A program made the position numbers and the translations under genes. The notes beneath the pieces were generated by a model. It was not told where the DNA came from. It made no database searches and was given only the letters and a program-made list of their open reading frames with translations. Shown piece by piece: positions 33,501-44,254 of a DNA stretch of 64,000 bases (positions are counted from its first letter, which is position 1; each line of letters starts with the position of its first letter). Source of the DNA: Pyropia yezoensis (Eukaryota > Rhodophyta > Bangiophyceae > Bangiales > Bangiaceae); contig CM020619.1 in NCBI GenBank assembly GCA_009829735.1, positions 27,678,063-27,742,062 on the forward strand, given 5' to 3'.

Positions 33501-35180
33501 TGCGCGTCACAGCACCCCGTTTCGAAATCAGAGCGGCAAATTAATAAATGGTCGAGGAAAAACGACCGTACGTACAGAGGTTGTTTTAGGACATGTTTTC
33601 CTCTTGACGCGATAAATTCCACTCTGCTCGTCTGTGCCCGCCAGGTGGTGGGTCAGTCAACACTCCTTGCACTGCCTGGCGATATTATTGGCATCCTGCA
33701 TTGCTGTGGACCATGAACGCAGAAATGCAAGCGAGCCTTTGTGCTCCGTACGCTACCCCCCCGCTTGGACCCCTCTTCACGCTGTCCCCCTGCGCGCGCC
33801 CACACCCGCACGCGCGTGTGCATGTGCCCAACGCAATTCGAACCCCACCCCACCCCCCCCCCCCGCCTCCCCCCCCCCCCAACGCGACATTTTGCGGGGC
33901 ACACATTTGCGGGAAGGCTCCGGGTGACGACTTCGCGAGCATTAACCGATCAAAACTCAGCACGCGGTCTGGTCTCGATGACTGTGTGAGTATCAGCCAG
34001 CCAGCACTCTTTATCGTCCAGCACCCCCAGCTGAGAAATGCGTGTTCATGGCCCTTCCATAGCGGGATTCCCGTTTCCACAGTACAATGCGGGTCCGTTT
34101 TGACAGCGGCTGTGGGGTGCACATGCAGGGGACGGTCGGGAGACAGAGCGCAGTGGGTCTAAAGCCGAGTACCTACATTTCCGTGCAAGACGGCCCTCAG
34201 GGGGTCGTGAGGGCCTGCTTACAGAAGCCGACCCTCCCACAGAGGCCGTAAAGGCCATCTTGCACGGAAATGTAGGCACTCGGTCTTAGACCCACTGCGG
34301 AGGTACGCCCTCCGTGTCCTATGCTTTTGTAAATAAATAGCACAGCGCATGATGCCTCACATGATGGTCGTAACTATATATGCAGCGCGTGCGTGCGTCG
34401 GCCGACGAAACGTCTACAGAAAGTACACAAAAAAAAATAGAGAAAGCTGGGGCGGACGGTACCGCGAGAGGGGTTTCGCAACTGCATCCGCAACCCGCAA
34501 ACCCGATTGAGGGCGTCTCCCTGCACCTTTAGGATGTGCTGGCGAAAAACAAAACAAAAAACTGTGCGCATACCCCTTGACAAGGTTGTCCTCATGCTCC
34601 TCACAAAAATGGGGTCTCGCCGGCGCTTCCCCTTCTGGGGGGGGTCCGTAGCGGGGCAAGCGTGTAGTACATGAATGAGTAGAAGGGCGTTCACACGCAG
34701 ACGGTCTGGCGGGAGCGGAATGCGAGGCGACGCGCGCGGTCGCAGGCCGGGCGGGAGTTCAAGACTGCCCGGCGATACGCTTAATGTGTGCGCGTGCACG
34801 AGTGCCAAGTTCTTTTCCGTGGTTCATCCGTGAAAAACCGGGCCTCTCCCGCCCGACAGTCACCACCAGCGTGACGTGGGCAGGGCGTACACCCTGACAC
34901 GGTCATAGCCCTCGCCAGCCTTGCACTCGCCAATCAACTCAAGGGTAAAGTGTGGGCCCCCCGCGCACTTCATTTACTCTTGGGGACCCAACACCTGCCG
35001 CCCCCCCTTGCACGCCCGCCCGACACCCACGCCCCAGCAGACCACCCTTCGCCCCTGATCTACCCCGCCGGTGCAATGCAACGTGCTCCATGGATTGGGT
35101 GGGGCAGGCCAAGTACTTGCGCCTGCACAGCCCCATTCCACGACCCGCCCGGTGACGGCGACACAAGGTCATGCAAGCGG
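33501..35180. other. Intergenic, apart from the foldback, no gene seen
   Basis: AT-richer stretch (33530-34700), with long C runs at about 33848-33880 and no frame of convincing composition. A TATATATGC sequence at about 34374 is isolated and cannot be tied to a gene. Confidence 0.5.
34149..34299. repeat. 151-bp foldback element with 42-bp arms
   Basis: 34149-34190 pairs with 34258-34299 with only about two mismatches; the loop is 67 nt. The arms begin CGCAGTGGGTCTAA. This may be a small MITE or a structured RNA. No flanking target duplication is obvious. Confidence 0.85.
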
Positions 35181-36176
35181 CTACTCACTCCCCGTAAAGC
35201 GCTCAGAGGAGCCGAGGTACTCAACCACGGTCCGCAGGACATGCACAGGGCAGTTGCCCTTGTGTGACAACCACTCTACAATCTCGCCGCTGTGAAACAC
35301 GCACATACACGGCAGGCGGCGCACCTTGTCCCCAGCCTGAAACTCTTCCAAACAGATGCTGCACGGGGCCTCAGCACCAGCCGCGTCTGCAGCCTGCAGT
35401 GTGAACGACGGGAGCATGGACATTGCCCATGCGGGCACCGGGCACATGCCACCGGCCCCGCCGCCAGCGCCCCCCACGGGCACGCGCAGACCCGCTGGCA
35501 GTGCCGGCCTCGGCCCGCGCGCCACAGGGGCGTTGGCCACCGGCCCAGACGGGGGGGCAGTCGCCACAGAAACGGCACGCATCGTACCCACATCAGGCAC
35601 CGGGGACATGCCCGGAAGCGAGACATCGACGTGCATCACGGGCACGCGCAGACCCGCTGGCAGTGCCGGCCACGGCCCGTGCGCCACAGGGGCGTTGGCC
35701 ACCGGCCCAGACGGGGGGGCAGTCGCCACCACCCCCGCCGCAGACCCCCCCTGTGGGATAGAGCCCGCCTGTGCTACACGGCCCATCACAAAGACAACCT
35801 GGCCACGCGAGCCATGGGGCGTCGTCGCCGCCGTGCTGAGGTTGTCGAGCGCGGCGCTCAGAGTGCGGGCGGGCGCCGTCGCGGCTGTGGATGACCCCGG
35901 GATGGCCGCTGCACCCTGGGAGGCATCAACAGGCTCTGTGGCCGTGTCGTCGGTCAAATCGATGATGGGCGGGGGGACAGGAGCCCCCCCGTGGACCCCC
36001 GCCGAGTACCCGACCGCTCCGCTACCCGTCAAGAGCGCGACATCCGCCTCCGCTCTCCCGGATGAGCGCCCAGCCCGCTCGGCCAACCGAGAGGACCGCC
36101 GGGGGGGCCGGCGCCCGTGCCGCTCCCCCGTGTCGTCATCCGAGCTGCGCGGCTGGTAGTTGCGGTCAGCCGACAT
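35181..36176 (-). CDS. RING-type zinc-finger protein, putative E3 ubiquitin ligase
   Basis: 331 aa from ATG 36176. The frame continues upstream to another ATG at 36323, but that part is encoded by a C25 run and is more likely 5' UTR. The N-terminal half is Arg/Ser/acidic, then Ala/Pro-rich with two copies of a VATAPPSGPVANAPVA...PALPAGLRVPV segment 162 bp (54 aa) apart. The C-terminal RING-H2-like domain is at residues 272-312: C272, C275, C290, C292, H295, C309 and H312. A canonical RING-H2 has His where C292 is, Cys near residue 298 (here Glu) and Cys last (here H312). Fold and Trp301 are kept. It would recruit an E2, but zinc binding and activity cannot be assumed. Confidence 0.7.
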   Translation of the reverse strand: MSADRNYQPRSSDDDTGERHGRRPPRRSSRLAERAGRSSGRAEADVALLTGSGAVGYSAGVHGGAPVPPPIIDLTDDTATEPVDASQGAAAIPGSSTAATAPARTLSAALDNLSTAATTPHGSRGQVVFVMGRVAQAGSIPQGGSAAGVVATAPPSGPVANAPVAHGPWPALPAGLRVPVMHVDVSLPGMSPVPDVGTMRAVSVATAPPSGPVANAPVARGPRPALPAGLRVPVGGAGGGAGGMCPVPAWAMSMLPSFTLQAADAAGAEAPCSICLEEFQAGDKVRRLPCMCVFHSGEIVEWLSHKGNCPVHVLRTVVEYLGSSERFTGSE

Positions 36177-36939
36177 GATCCAGGCCCGGCAGGGGTTTGG
36201 GACGGGCAAGGCGGGTGCAAAAAAACAGTTTGTGGAGGGTGACGAGGGAGGGAAGGGGGGGGGGGGGGGGGGGGGGGGGAGAGCGGGTAGGGTGGCGGAG
36301 AGCCCACACAGGCCGACGCGCATCCGTCCTGGGAAGGGGGCCGCCCGCGGGGGAACGGTACTGTGGTGCTGGCAAAGAGGCTACAGGCCCCACGCGTCTC
36401 CTCCCTGATAATCCGAGAGGCGCCTTGCACGAGGCAGATCAGGTCCGGTCTCAATACAATAGATTGGGAGCCCTGTGATGCCATGCCCAGGCCCAAGCAC
36501 GTCCCGTGTTTCTTGTGCTGGGCCGACAGGACCGACCTCACTCAAACACAGGGTGGAAAGGCGTGCTTGACCACATTCGTGATTGCGTCAAGAGAGGGGG
36601 TGTCACACTCCCAAACTGCGCCCTATCCCCTCGCCGAATGCTGTGTGGCCACTGCGCTGTGGGGCACGGCGTGTGCCGTCCGCGCAGTGATCCTTGAGCC
36701 GGGATCCTTGCCAAGCTTGTTATTCAGCCGTTACGCCACTCCGCGACTTGTCAAGTGGCCCCCTGAACCCCCCTCCACACCCCCGTGCGGGCCGACTGTT
36801 TATTTTTGTCTTCGTCTATGAGGCGTGTTAATTGCTTATAGATGTCGCCTTCCCACCATTTTTTATGAGGGTAAGCCAAGACGCACAGGGACGGTGCGTA
36901 CCACAAGATGGAAGAAAAGGTGGGTTTTTGCCGTCGTTC
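36177..36939. other. 5' flank of RING gene with 25-nt G run
   Basis: G run at 36255-36279, which would be poly-C in the RING gene's leader or promoter. No other gene-like frame is supported. Confidence 0.5.
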
Positions 36940-38300
36940 AGGCGGGGTATGGCCGGCGGGGACGGCCGCTGGGGATGGCCGGCGAGGACAGCCGGAGGGG
37001 CTCACCTGTGGCGATTGCCTGCGGCAATTACCGGCGGGGACGGCCGAAGGGGCCTGCCCGCGGCGATTGCCCGCGGGGGCGGCCTGCAGGAGTGGCGTGC
37101 GGTAGCGGCCGAATGGAGCGGCGTGCGGCAGTGGCCGGCGGCCGCCGTGGCAAGCGGCGGGGCGGGTCGGCGGGGGGGGGGGGGGGGGGGGGGTGCCGGT
37201 GGAGGTGGCTTGTGGCGATTGTACACTACGGTGGCCGGCTGCAGGGGCCGGCGGTAGTGCACTGCGGTGGTGGGCCGCTGCAGGCGGGCGCCTTCGTGGC
37301 CGGCGACAGGGGCCAGCGGTGGGGGCCAGCTGTGACGCCTGGCGGCAGCGGTCAATGCGGGGTGGCCCGTGGCGGTGGGTAGCGGCGGTCTGGGGCTTGA
37401 GGAAATTAACAAGAGCAACTAAGAAGCTCTTTCAGATGGGCCACCCCTCTCCCCATCACTTTATCCGTTTACTTCCGCCGTGCAAAAGGAGTCTGCATAT
37501 AACAACTGTCGGTGCCAGGTTCATTGTGAAATGCCTGGTAACGGGGGGGGGGGGGGGGGCGTTTTAAAGGTTTGACCACTCGAGGAGCCATTATAGAGCC
37601 AGCTAAGAGCCCAGAGTGTGCCAGTCCCTGCACGCGTCGTGCTCGCAGTCGGCAGAGGCGAGCTGCCGCACCGCACCCCAGGTGCAACCGGGAGGAGTGG
37701 TGCGAAAAGATGGCGGGCAGCAGCAGCCTGTGGCAGTGGCCGGCGAGTGTGCCTTGTGGCGGGGGCAGGTGAGGGTGGCCGACATGGGTAACCGGCGGAG
37801 ATTGCCTGCGGTGGTGGCCTGCGGCGGCTGCGGAGGCGGTGGCCTGCTGGGGTGGCCGGGGGGGGTGGCCGGCGGCGGCGCTCGACGGCTTTTGCATGCG
37901 GCAGTGGCCTTGGGGATGGCTGGCGTAGTTGGCCGGCGGTTGTGGCTGGCGGCGGCGGGGACAGGAGGCTGCGGCCGGCGGCAGTGGCCTCCGGGATGGC
38001 TGGCGTGGTTGGCCAGCGGTGGTGGCTGGCGGCAGTGGCGTGGGGTGGCTGCCGGCAGTGGCGTGGGGTGGCTGCCGGCGGGGGGGACAGGAGGCTGTGG
38101 CCGGCGGGGGTGGCTGGCGGCGATGGTGCGCGGTGGCGATGGCGACCTGAGCTTTCGACCTGAGGTTTCATGCGGCGGTAACCGGTGCGGATGGTCGGTG
38201 AGGGATGCTGGCCAGGATGGCCGGTGGTTGCGGCGGGAAGCGGCTGATGTAGCCGGGAAAGAGCGGCTGCTACCGGCGTGGGTGCGGCTGGTACCGGCAT
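36940..38300. repeat. Degenerate GGCCGGCGG-type minisatellite region
   Basis: Variants of GTGGCCGGCGGNG and GGGGATGGCCGGCGNGG recur throughout at irregular 12-40 bp spacing, with G runs at 37172-37193 (22 nt) and 37543-37559 (17 nt). All frames are Gly/Ala/Arg low complexity. I see no gene. Confidence 0.7.
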
Positions 38301-38935
38301 AGAGGGGCGTCTGCTGTGGCCGGGGCGGCGGCTGCTGCTGAGGGGGGGGGGCGGTGGCTAACACTGGCGGGGGAGGGGGGTCGGTGGGTGCCACCGGGGG
38401 TGGGTAGCTGCTTCCGGTGGTGGGCCGTTGCTACTGAGGGCGAGGCGGCTCGTCCCGCTGCTGCAGCCGGGGAGGGGGGGGGGGGGGGAGGGGGGCTGTT
38501 GGTACGCGTGTGGAGTGACTGCTACCGATGGGGGGCCGCTGGTACCGGCGGAGGGTGCGGCTGCTGCAGTCAGGCGGGTGGCACAGTGCTTGGGGTTTCC
38601 ACGTGCCAATGTGCCCGCCCCCCCCCCCCCCCCCCCCCCCCCAAGCTGTCCCCCTCCCCCCTCCATCCCAGCCCGCATTCCTCAAGTTCCCTCGTGACTG
38701 TCTTGGCCTTTGTTGCCAACACGACCCGGGAAGGCCTCCGGCTGGAGCAGCGTCGTGGTGGGGAAGCAAAGTTAAGTTGACGGCAAGGGGGGGCGGAGAT
38801 GAGTCAAACAAAGACGCCCAGTCCGAGTTGTACAGCGCGTACAGGGCAGTCGCCATCGCCCAAACGGGCGCGTCGGGTGGTCAATGTATAGAAAACCCAT
38901 GTACCAGAGTAGAATCGAATGAGATTTGGGGGCCC
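38301..38935. other. Low-complexity spacer with C25 run
   Basis: C run at 38618-38642 and G-rich stretches. No gene supported. Confidence 0.5.
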
Positions 38936-39799
38936 CTACCACAACGGAAACGCTGTACCAGCGACCAGCCTCTGCCAGTGTGTAAAGGCGATGAGAGCTA
39001 AGGGCGGTGAGAGCCGTCCACCACAGGAAAAGCATGGTCGTGGGCGGGGCGCACTGTCCGCCTCCACCACCATATGCCGCAGCGTGTACAGACGATGAGA
39101 GCCGTCCACCACAGGAAAGGCATGGTTGTGGGCGGAGCGACCAAACTCTCGATGCACGCACATCGTGTCAATCGAGGCCGCGTAGCCAGCTCCATGGAAC
39201 GACAAGAGTGGAGCGACGTCGCGGTCCACGTTGCCACCGTTGCGATCACCGCCATAGGACGGACGGTGGCGGCGCCCTTCGCCGGTACCACTACCAGATC
39301 CACCCCCGTTGCGGTCATCACCGCCACCACCGCCGCTGACACCGACACGAGTGCATCCGCCGTATGGACCACCGTCGTGACCAACACGGCTGCAACCAGA
39401 GCTACCGGTGCTGTCGTCGCGTTCGTGGTCATGACGGCCACCACCATTGGCGTCCATCACAGTCGATATGCCCCCAAACCTTCCAGAGGCCTCAGGTTGC
39501 CGTCGAGGACTACAGGGATCGGGAAGGATTGTTCTTCGGCTGGAAAAAATCGTCAGCCGGAAAAAGGCGGTGTGGAAAGGCGAGGGACGTCCGGTCGAGT
39601 CGAGGGGGAACTGTCCGGCAGGACGACGGCGGTTGGTGGAGTGAACAGGAACGGGACGCGCAAAACTGTACATGTCACTCAGCGCCCTGATCACAAGACC
39701 CGCCACCGCGCGTTGGCGGGAGTGAACAGGAACGGGACGCGCACAACTGTATGTGTCACTCAGCGCCCTGCTCACAAGACCCGCCAGCGCATCCGACAA
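38936..39799 (-). CDS. Open frame of unknown function, abutting gap
   Basis: A 287-codon minus-strand frame with a Gly/Arg/Asp-rich middle (GVSGGGGGDDRNGGGSGSGT). It contains two in-frame duplications: an 81-bp unit at 39641 and 39722 (RALSDxYSxARPVPVHS) and a ~40-bp unit near 39018 and 39096. Multiples-of-three spacing of the first favours translation, but no family is recognised and the frame runs to the edge of the N gap, so start and upstream exons are unknown. Confidence 0.25.
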   Translation of the reverse strand: MSDALAGLVSRALSDTYSCARPVPVHSRQRAVAGLVIRALSDMYSFARPVPVHSTNRRRPAGQFPLDSTGRPSPFHTAFFRLTIFSSRRTILPDPCSPRRQPEASGRFGGISTVMDANGGGRHDHERDDSTGSSGCSRVGHDGGPYGGCTRVGVSGGGGGDDRNGGGSGSGTGEGRRHRPSYGGDRNGGNVDRDVAPLLSFHGAGYAASIDTMCVHREFGRSAHNHAFPVVDGSHRLYTLRHMVVEADSAPRPRPCFSCGGRLSPPLALIAFTHWQRLVAGTAFPLW

Positions 39800-39811
39800 A
39801 CGATTTCTGGG

Positions 39812-40311
39812 NNNNNNNNNNNNNNNNNNNNNNNNNNNNNNNNNNNNNNNNNNNNNNNNNNNNNNNNNNNNNNNNNNNNNNNNNNNNNNNNNNNNNNNNN
39901 NNNNNNNNNNNNNNNNNNNNNNNNNNNNNNNNNNNNNNNNNNNNNNNNNNNNNNNNNNNNNNNNNNNNNNNNNNNNNNNNNNNNNNNNNNNNNNNNNNNN
40001 NNNNNNNNNNNNNNNNNNNNNNNNNNNNNNNNNNNNNNNNNNNNNNNNNNNNNNNNNNNNNNNNNNNNNNNNNNNNNNNNNNNNNNNNNNNNNNNNNNNN
40101 NNNNNNNNNNNNNNNNNNNNNNNNNNNNNNNNNNNNNNNNNNNNNNNNNNNNNNNNNNNNNNNNNNNNNNNNNNNNNNNNNNNNNNNNNNNNNNNNNNNN
40201 NNNNNNNNNNNNNNNNNNNNNNNNNNNNNNNNNNNNNNNNNNNNNNNNNNNNNNNNNNNNNNNNNNNNNNNNNNNNNNNNNNNNNNNNNNNNNNNNNNNN
40301 NNNNNNNNNNN
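39812..40311. other. Assembly gap (500 N)
   Basis: Exactly 500 Ns; placeholder. Confidence 0.99.
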
Positions 40312-40498
40312 GGAGCGCATGCAGCTCCCCGTCCCGATGGGCGGGATCAGGATTAGCGGGCGCACCAAGGTGGTGACTGGTGCAGACCTAGCGGCTCGGC
40401 TGGACGCCGTTTTACGATGTCGTGCCACTGCTGCCACGGGTACGAGGCGGTCGCCATTTCCGGGCCCTGTCGGGGCCACGGCCGGCGGAACCACCTGA
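40312..40498 (+). CDS. 3' end of a possible gene emerging from the gap
   Basis: The plus frame reads RMQLPVPMGGIRISGRTKVV and continues to a stop at 40496-40498 with ordinary composition. Nothing upstream is visible. The opposite strand also has an open frame here, so this is tentative. Confidence 0.25.
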
Positions 40499-41292
40499 GG
40501 AGGCGACGTACCCTCCCACACCCGCGGCGACGCCGTCCGGCAGCGCGCCTGCCTTAGAAGGTCCCTAAGGCGACGAGCCAAGCGGGGTGTAGATCAACAA
40601 AAAGGGGAGCGCGGCATGCAGGGGCACCGGCACGGGGGTCGCCGGGTGGGTCACAAATCCTCAAATCCAACGACGCGAGGCCCATCGTTGGTGCTACCAT
40701 GGCTCCACGCGCCGCGGCGGCCGCAGCCAACCGCCGCAGAGCGCGCCAGCGGGGGGCGCACCCCCGTCGACGGGACAGCGTCTCCCACTCACATGGTTGT
40801 CGCTTGCGTGCCAAGCCCGGCGTCGAGCGGAGTTCGCCGTTTTCACGACAGCTCAGCGCTGCGGTCAGCGACGACGGCAACATTCCCTACATGCACCTGG
40901 TACCCACCCCCCGTGCAACGACACGTGCCTCGACCGCGGCGGCGGCTTCGCCAGATGCCATCATCCCGGCAGCGGTTTAGCCTGCCGATACCCAGCGGCG
41001 TCGTGGAGGTCCTCCCTTTCCACCCCACTCTGTCCATCCTCCGCCTCCTCCTGATACTATGGCTGGCCCTGAGAGCTTCACTATGTCGCCACTCACGAGG
41101 TCGCCGAGCGCACCCTCTCTCACGTGCATGACCACCACCCTGGCGCCTCCCCGGTAGCAACCCCGGCGTTGGCAAGAGGCAGGGCGGCTACAAGTTGCCC
41201 TCCAGATCTCAGCAGCCCCCTATCGGTTCCATGACTCCGCCCTCAACACTGTTCTGCCCTGCATGGTCAAGTGACAAGTCAGAGTGCACTTT
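40499..41292. other. Spacer with one short ATG frame
   Basis: A plus-strand ATG at 40699 in good context (CTACCATGGC) opens a 93-codon Ala/Arg-rich frame ending at 40980. Low complexity and overlapping frames make it unconvincing. Confidence 0.4.
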
Positions 41293-42022
41293 TCAAACCC
41301 AGTGGTCGTATTCCTCTCCGTAGCAAACCTCGATTTCTTCATTCTCCTTGATGAACCTGGTCACCCTGAGCAGGAGATTGTTAGCCTGCACGAGCTCAGC
41401 ATGCGACTCGATGGGCTCCGCACGCTGGTGAAACTCAGCGTTCGGAAGATGCCCGGTCTGCGGGGCAGTTGGCCCAGCCCGCCGAACAAAACCGAGGAGG
41501 AACGACAGAGACAAGAACGTCAGCTGCAGCGGGTAGCCCTGGTCCCGCGTCCCAGAAGCGAGCACCCGTCCGCACCTGCAGCGATCGCTTGCCCCATTAC
41601 TGGGCGGTTGCACAAAGGCTGCTAGGTAGCGCGTTGTCACCGTACCGCTTGTCCTCCTCAGTGCGGTCTGCTTCGTACGCAGCGGCATCCAAGTCGTGGT
41701 AGACCACTTGGCCGTAGAAGGGCAAGAGCAGCTCCCCTTCCAGAACGGCACGTGCCGCAAAGAGGCCTCGTCCGGCCCCAGCAATAGAGGAACGACGCAC
41801 GTACGTGTCGGTAGCGGCCGCGTCCACAGCGAGAAGCGCCCGATCATCAACTCCATAGGCGAGAATGTCAGCGGCCGCAGCAGGCCAGAAGTCAACAGAC
41901 TGGCTCGCCAAGTCGCAAAGACCTCGAGCCTGCGCCATTCCCGGCAGGCCAGCTAGCGCCGCTGTCAAATAGCGGGGCACACGTGTATAGGCCGGTCTCT
42001 CCTCCAGAGGTTCCCAGCTCAT
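41293..42022 (-). CDS. SET-domain protein (putative lysine methyltransferase), spliced or frameshifted
   Basis: ATG at 42022. The first block (42022 to about 41640) carries SSIAGAGRGLFAARAVLEGE and FYGQVVYHD, the N-terminal SET strands that start the AdoMet site. The second block, in another frame and ending at stop 41293-41295, carries LPNAEFHQ and VTRFIKENEEIEVCYGEEYD, the C-terminal SET motifs with the Tyr-Gly pair. Between them the homology is interrupted. A CAG acceptor-like site stands at about 41463 and an AG|GTGCGG donor-like site at about 41582, so one or two introns are likely. The canonical NH..N motif is not evident, and a frameshifted copy is possible. A TATA box lies upstream. 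Substrate unknown. Confidence 0.65.
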
Positions 42023-42167
42023 GAGGCCGAGCGGGGGGGGGAAGTGTGGAAGTCGATGGGGTGACGGTGAGGGAAGAAGGAAAGGAGGTACGATCGAAGA
42101 TGATGTGTGCTCGCGAAAGGCTGTGACTGACCGAGCGACTCTGTTCTCGCTGTCCAGCGGACAGTCT

Positions 42168-42174
42168 CTTTATA
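42168..42174 (-). promoter_or_regulatory. TATA box for SET-domain gene
   Basis: TATAAAG on the minus strand, about 146 bp upstream of the ATG at 42022, in otherwise mixed sequence. Confidence 0.45.
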
Positions 42175-43458
42175 TGCGCATGCCGTCGAGGGAACCACGT
42201 TGAGCTGGCCGCTGTCGCTTCGCGCCACGGTCGGACGCCCATACTGTTGGCGAATACAAGCGCCAGTGCAGCTGGAGAGTGAAGAGCTATCAGTGCATCC
42301 TACAGGACGCAGACATGCTGCTAAGTGTGTGAGATGAGACGTACACTGTGGCGGGGTTGTTTTGTTTATTCGGGCTGGAAGCCTGACGCCGTGTTGCACT
42401 TTTGTTGAGCGGGTGCATTGCCAGGTGGGATGACTCGGGCAGGACGCGCTGCAGGCATGCACTGCGATGTACATGGTAGGCGCTGCCTGGAGCAATGCTA
42501 CTGCTTCCGCTGAGGCCACCAAGGCCGTATACGTCGACGCCCCTCAATGACAGTGCGCACCGAGTACTGAGATTGCTAAATTGCACATTCAAGTGCGGAG
42601 GTACCTGCTGCACCTTGTGATCAAGCCATGCTATTGGTGGATGCGACCTGTAAAGACGACTGAAGTCAGAAGAGTAAGAGATTTTGTGTGAGGAGGTCAA
42701 AGATCTTCGAGCCGTGCCGCAAACCACGGATCGCGGCTTCTGTGCTCTGGCAATGGGCAGCAGATGACTGCCGACACTTTGGTCGCTTTCACACAATCGG
42801 ATTGCCCGCTGGGATTGTGAACGACCATGAGAGATAAACGCGTGTCACTCTCTGGGCCGAGGACGCCCTTGCTTTTCATTGGCCGAACTGTACACGTGTT
42901 GCAATCGAGCTTAGTGGTCCACCTCCGACATGAGAAACGCCGCAGCACGGTGTCCGGGCATTTTATAGAAAAGCACGATAATGAATGCATCAATGAACGC
43001 CGCGACAAAAAAAGATTCATTTTTAACAGCCCTGCCGGCCGTCCACATCCTGTACAGTACATACTGTACAGGGGTGTACGCGATTACATGACAAGGTCCC
43101 GCCAACAAGTGGCCCACTCCTGTTCCGACCAGTGTTCCAGGCGAACCGTGCCGTACAGCTACTTTGTACACGTAGTTGTCACAATTGCACTACATTTACA
43201 ATGGACCACGACTGGCGGCTGGCAAAGCGGGTGCCAGAGCTCTCAATCCCGGCGAAGCTAGCCAAAGGAGGTTGTATAAGGGCCCGGGGCTCGTGGGTGC
43301 GCTGATGCGGCTACAGCTCGCCGGCACCATGACTGTCAAGAAAAAGAATAGGACACACTGGTCTCCCTCGCCTTCTTCTCCTCCATTCAATCCCATATCT
43401 ACCGTCTCTTCAATAGCCCAAACGACATCCACGGCTGCCAGCCCCGGACGAGCAGCCC
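42175..43458. other. Intergenic, AT-richer, no gene seen
   Basis: Holds the 47-bp dispersed repeat and several ATTGG/CCAAT motifs. A TACAGTACATACTGTA inverted motif lies at about 43054. No frame is convincing apart from the pogo remnant that begins beyond it. Confidence 0.5.
42934..42980 (+). repeat. Dispersed 47-bp repeat, copy 2
   Basis: Same orientation and length as 6569-6615, about 40/47 identical, with the block GTCCGGGCATTTTATAGAA conserved exactly. Confidence 0.65.
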
Positions 43459-43700
43459 TCAATACGGCAGGTGCCGCAGTCTCCACAAAATCCTCGGAGA
43501 TGGTGGTGTTGGCCATGGAAGACACGGCTCATCCATGTGGTTGTCAACAGGAGTCATCTCTACTTGAACTTGCCGACGCACCTCTGCAACAGCCTCCGGT
43601 TGAAGCAGGTTAGCTTTAATCCAGCAATTAGCGAGATGCTGGGCGGGTATTGCGCGCCACTCCTCCTCGATGATCTTGCCTGCGTCCATTAAATTTGCGT
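43459..43700 (-). pseudogene. Pogo/Tigger-like (DDE_1) transposase C-terminal remnant
   Basis: The minus frame reads MDAGKIIEEEWRAIPAQHLA then NCWIKANLL, followed by an acidic/Pro tail. The W....IP...L.NCW.KA pattern is typical of the helix just past the last catalytic residue of Tigger/jerky/pogo transposases. Only this tail is visible, with no catalytic D residues and no DNA-binding domain. It is a fragment or the last exon of a longer copy. It sits about 90 bp from a MITE-like element. Confidence 0.5.
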
Positions 43701-43790
43701 GACCGCCGGCGTCGAGGCCCCCACCGCGTAGGACGCGCGGTGGCGCGAAGCGCAGGGCAAGCGTCCAAAAGAAACAGAGGATACAGCAAA

Positions 43791-44254
43791 TACGTATTGC
43801 AGTTCCCCGAATTTTGTCTCACGGAGACAAGAGCAACAGCGAGACAACAATGCCATGAGCCAACCGCGTGCTGGGAGCTCGCAGCGCACCAATAGCGTGC
43901 TGTGGGGCTTTCCTGGTGATCAGGCGATGATTGGCTGCAGTCAAGGCGGATCTGGTACCGAACGCTGGTTGGCCAGATTGCTGTTGTTTTCTCTCACGAT
44001 CTCGGCGGATTTCCCTCTATCTCGACCCGATCCACTCAAGAACACTGGGAGAGGTCGCGCCTGGTAACGGCGATGCCCGTTCCCTCTTCGACGTGGGCAA
44101 AAATCTCGAGACCGTCTCATATCGCACTGTTTCCACACCAACGCGGAGCACTCATTGGCCAGCGGTGCACCATCTGAGGCATGCCATTGGCCTCTTGTGG
44201 GCCTGTTGTTGTTATTGTCGCCACAAGACAAAATTCGGGGTACTGAAATATGTA
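43791..44254. mobile_element. MITE-like element, copy A
   Basis: ~464 bp. The left end holds CAGTTCCCCGAATTTTGTC (43800-43818). The right end holds its inverse, GACAAAATTCGGGGTACTG (44226-44244). Similarity spans about 46 bp at each end, including GACAAGAGCAAC / GACAATAACAAC. Subterminal CCAATGGCATG-like blocks and an internal GAACGCTGGTTGG block are shared with other copies. Ends lie at TA-containing sequence. No coding capacity. Confidence 0.75.

Noticed and set aside
36363-36821. 152-codon plus frame upstream of the RING gene
   Set aside because: It starts without ATG, has no recognisable domain, and overlaps the probable RING promoter on the other strand.
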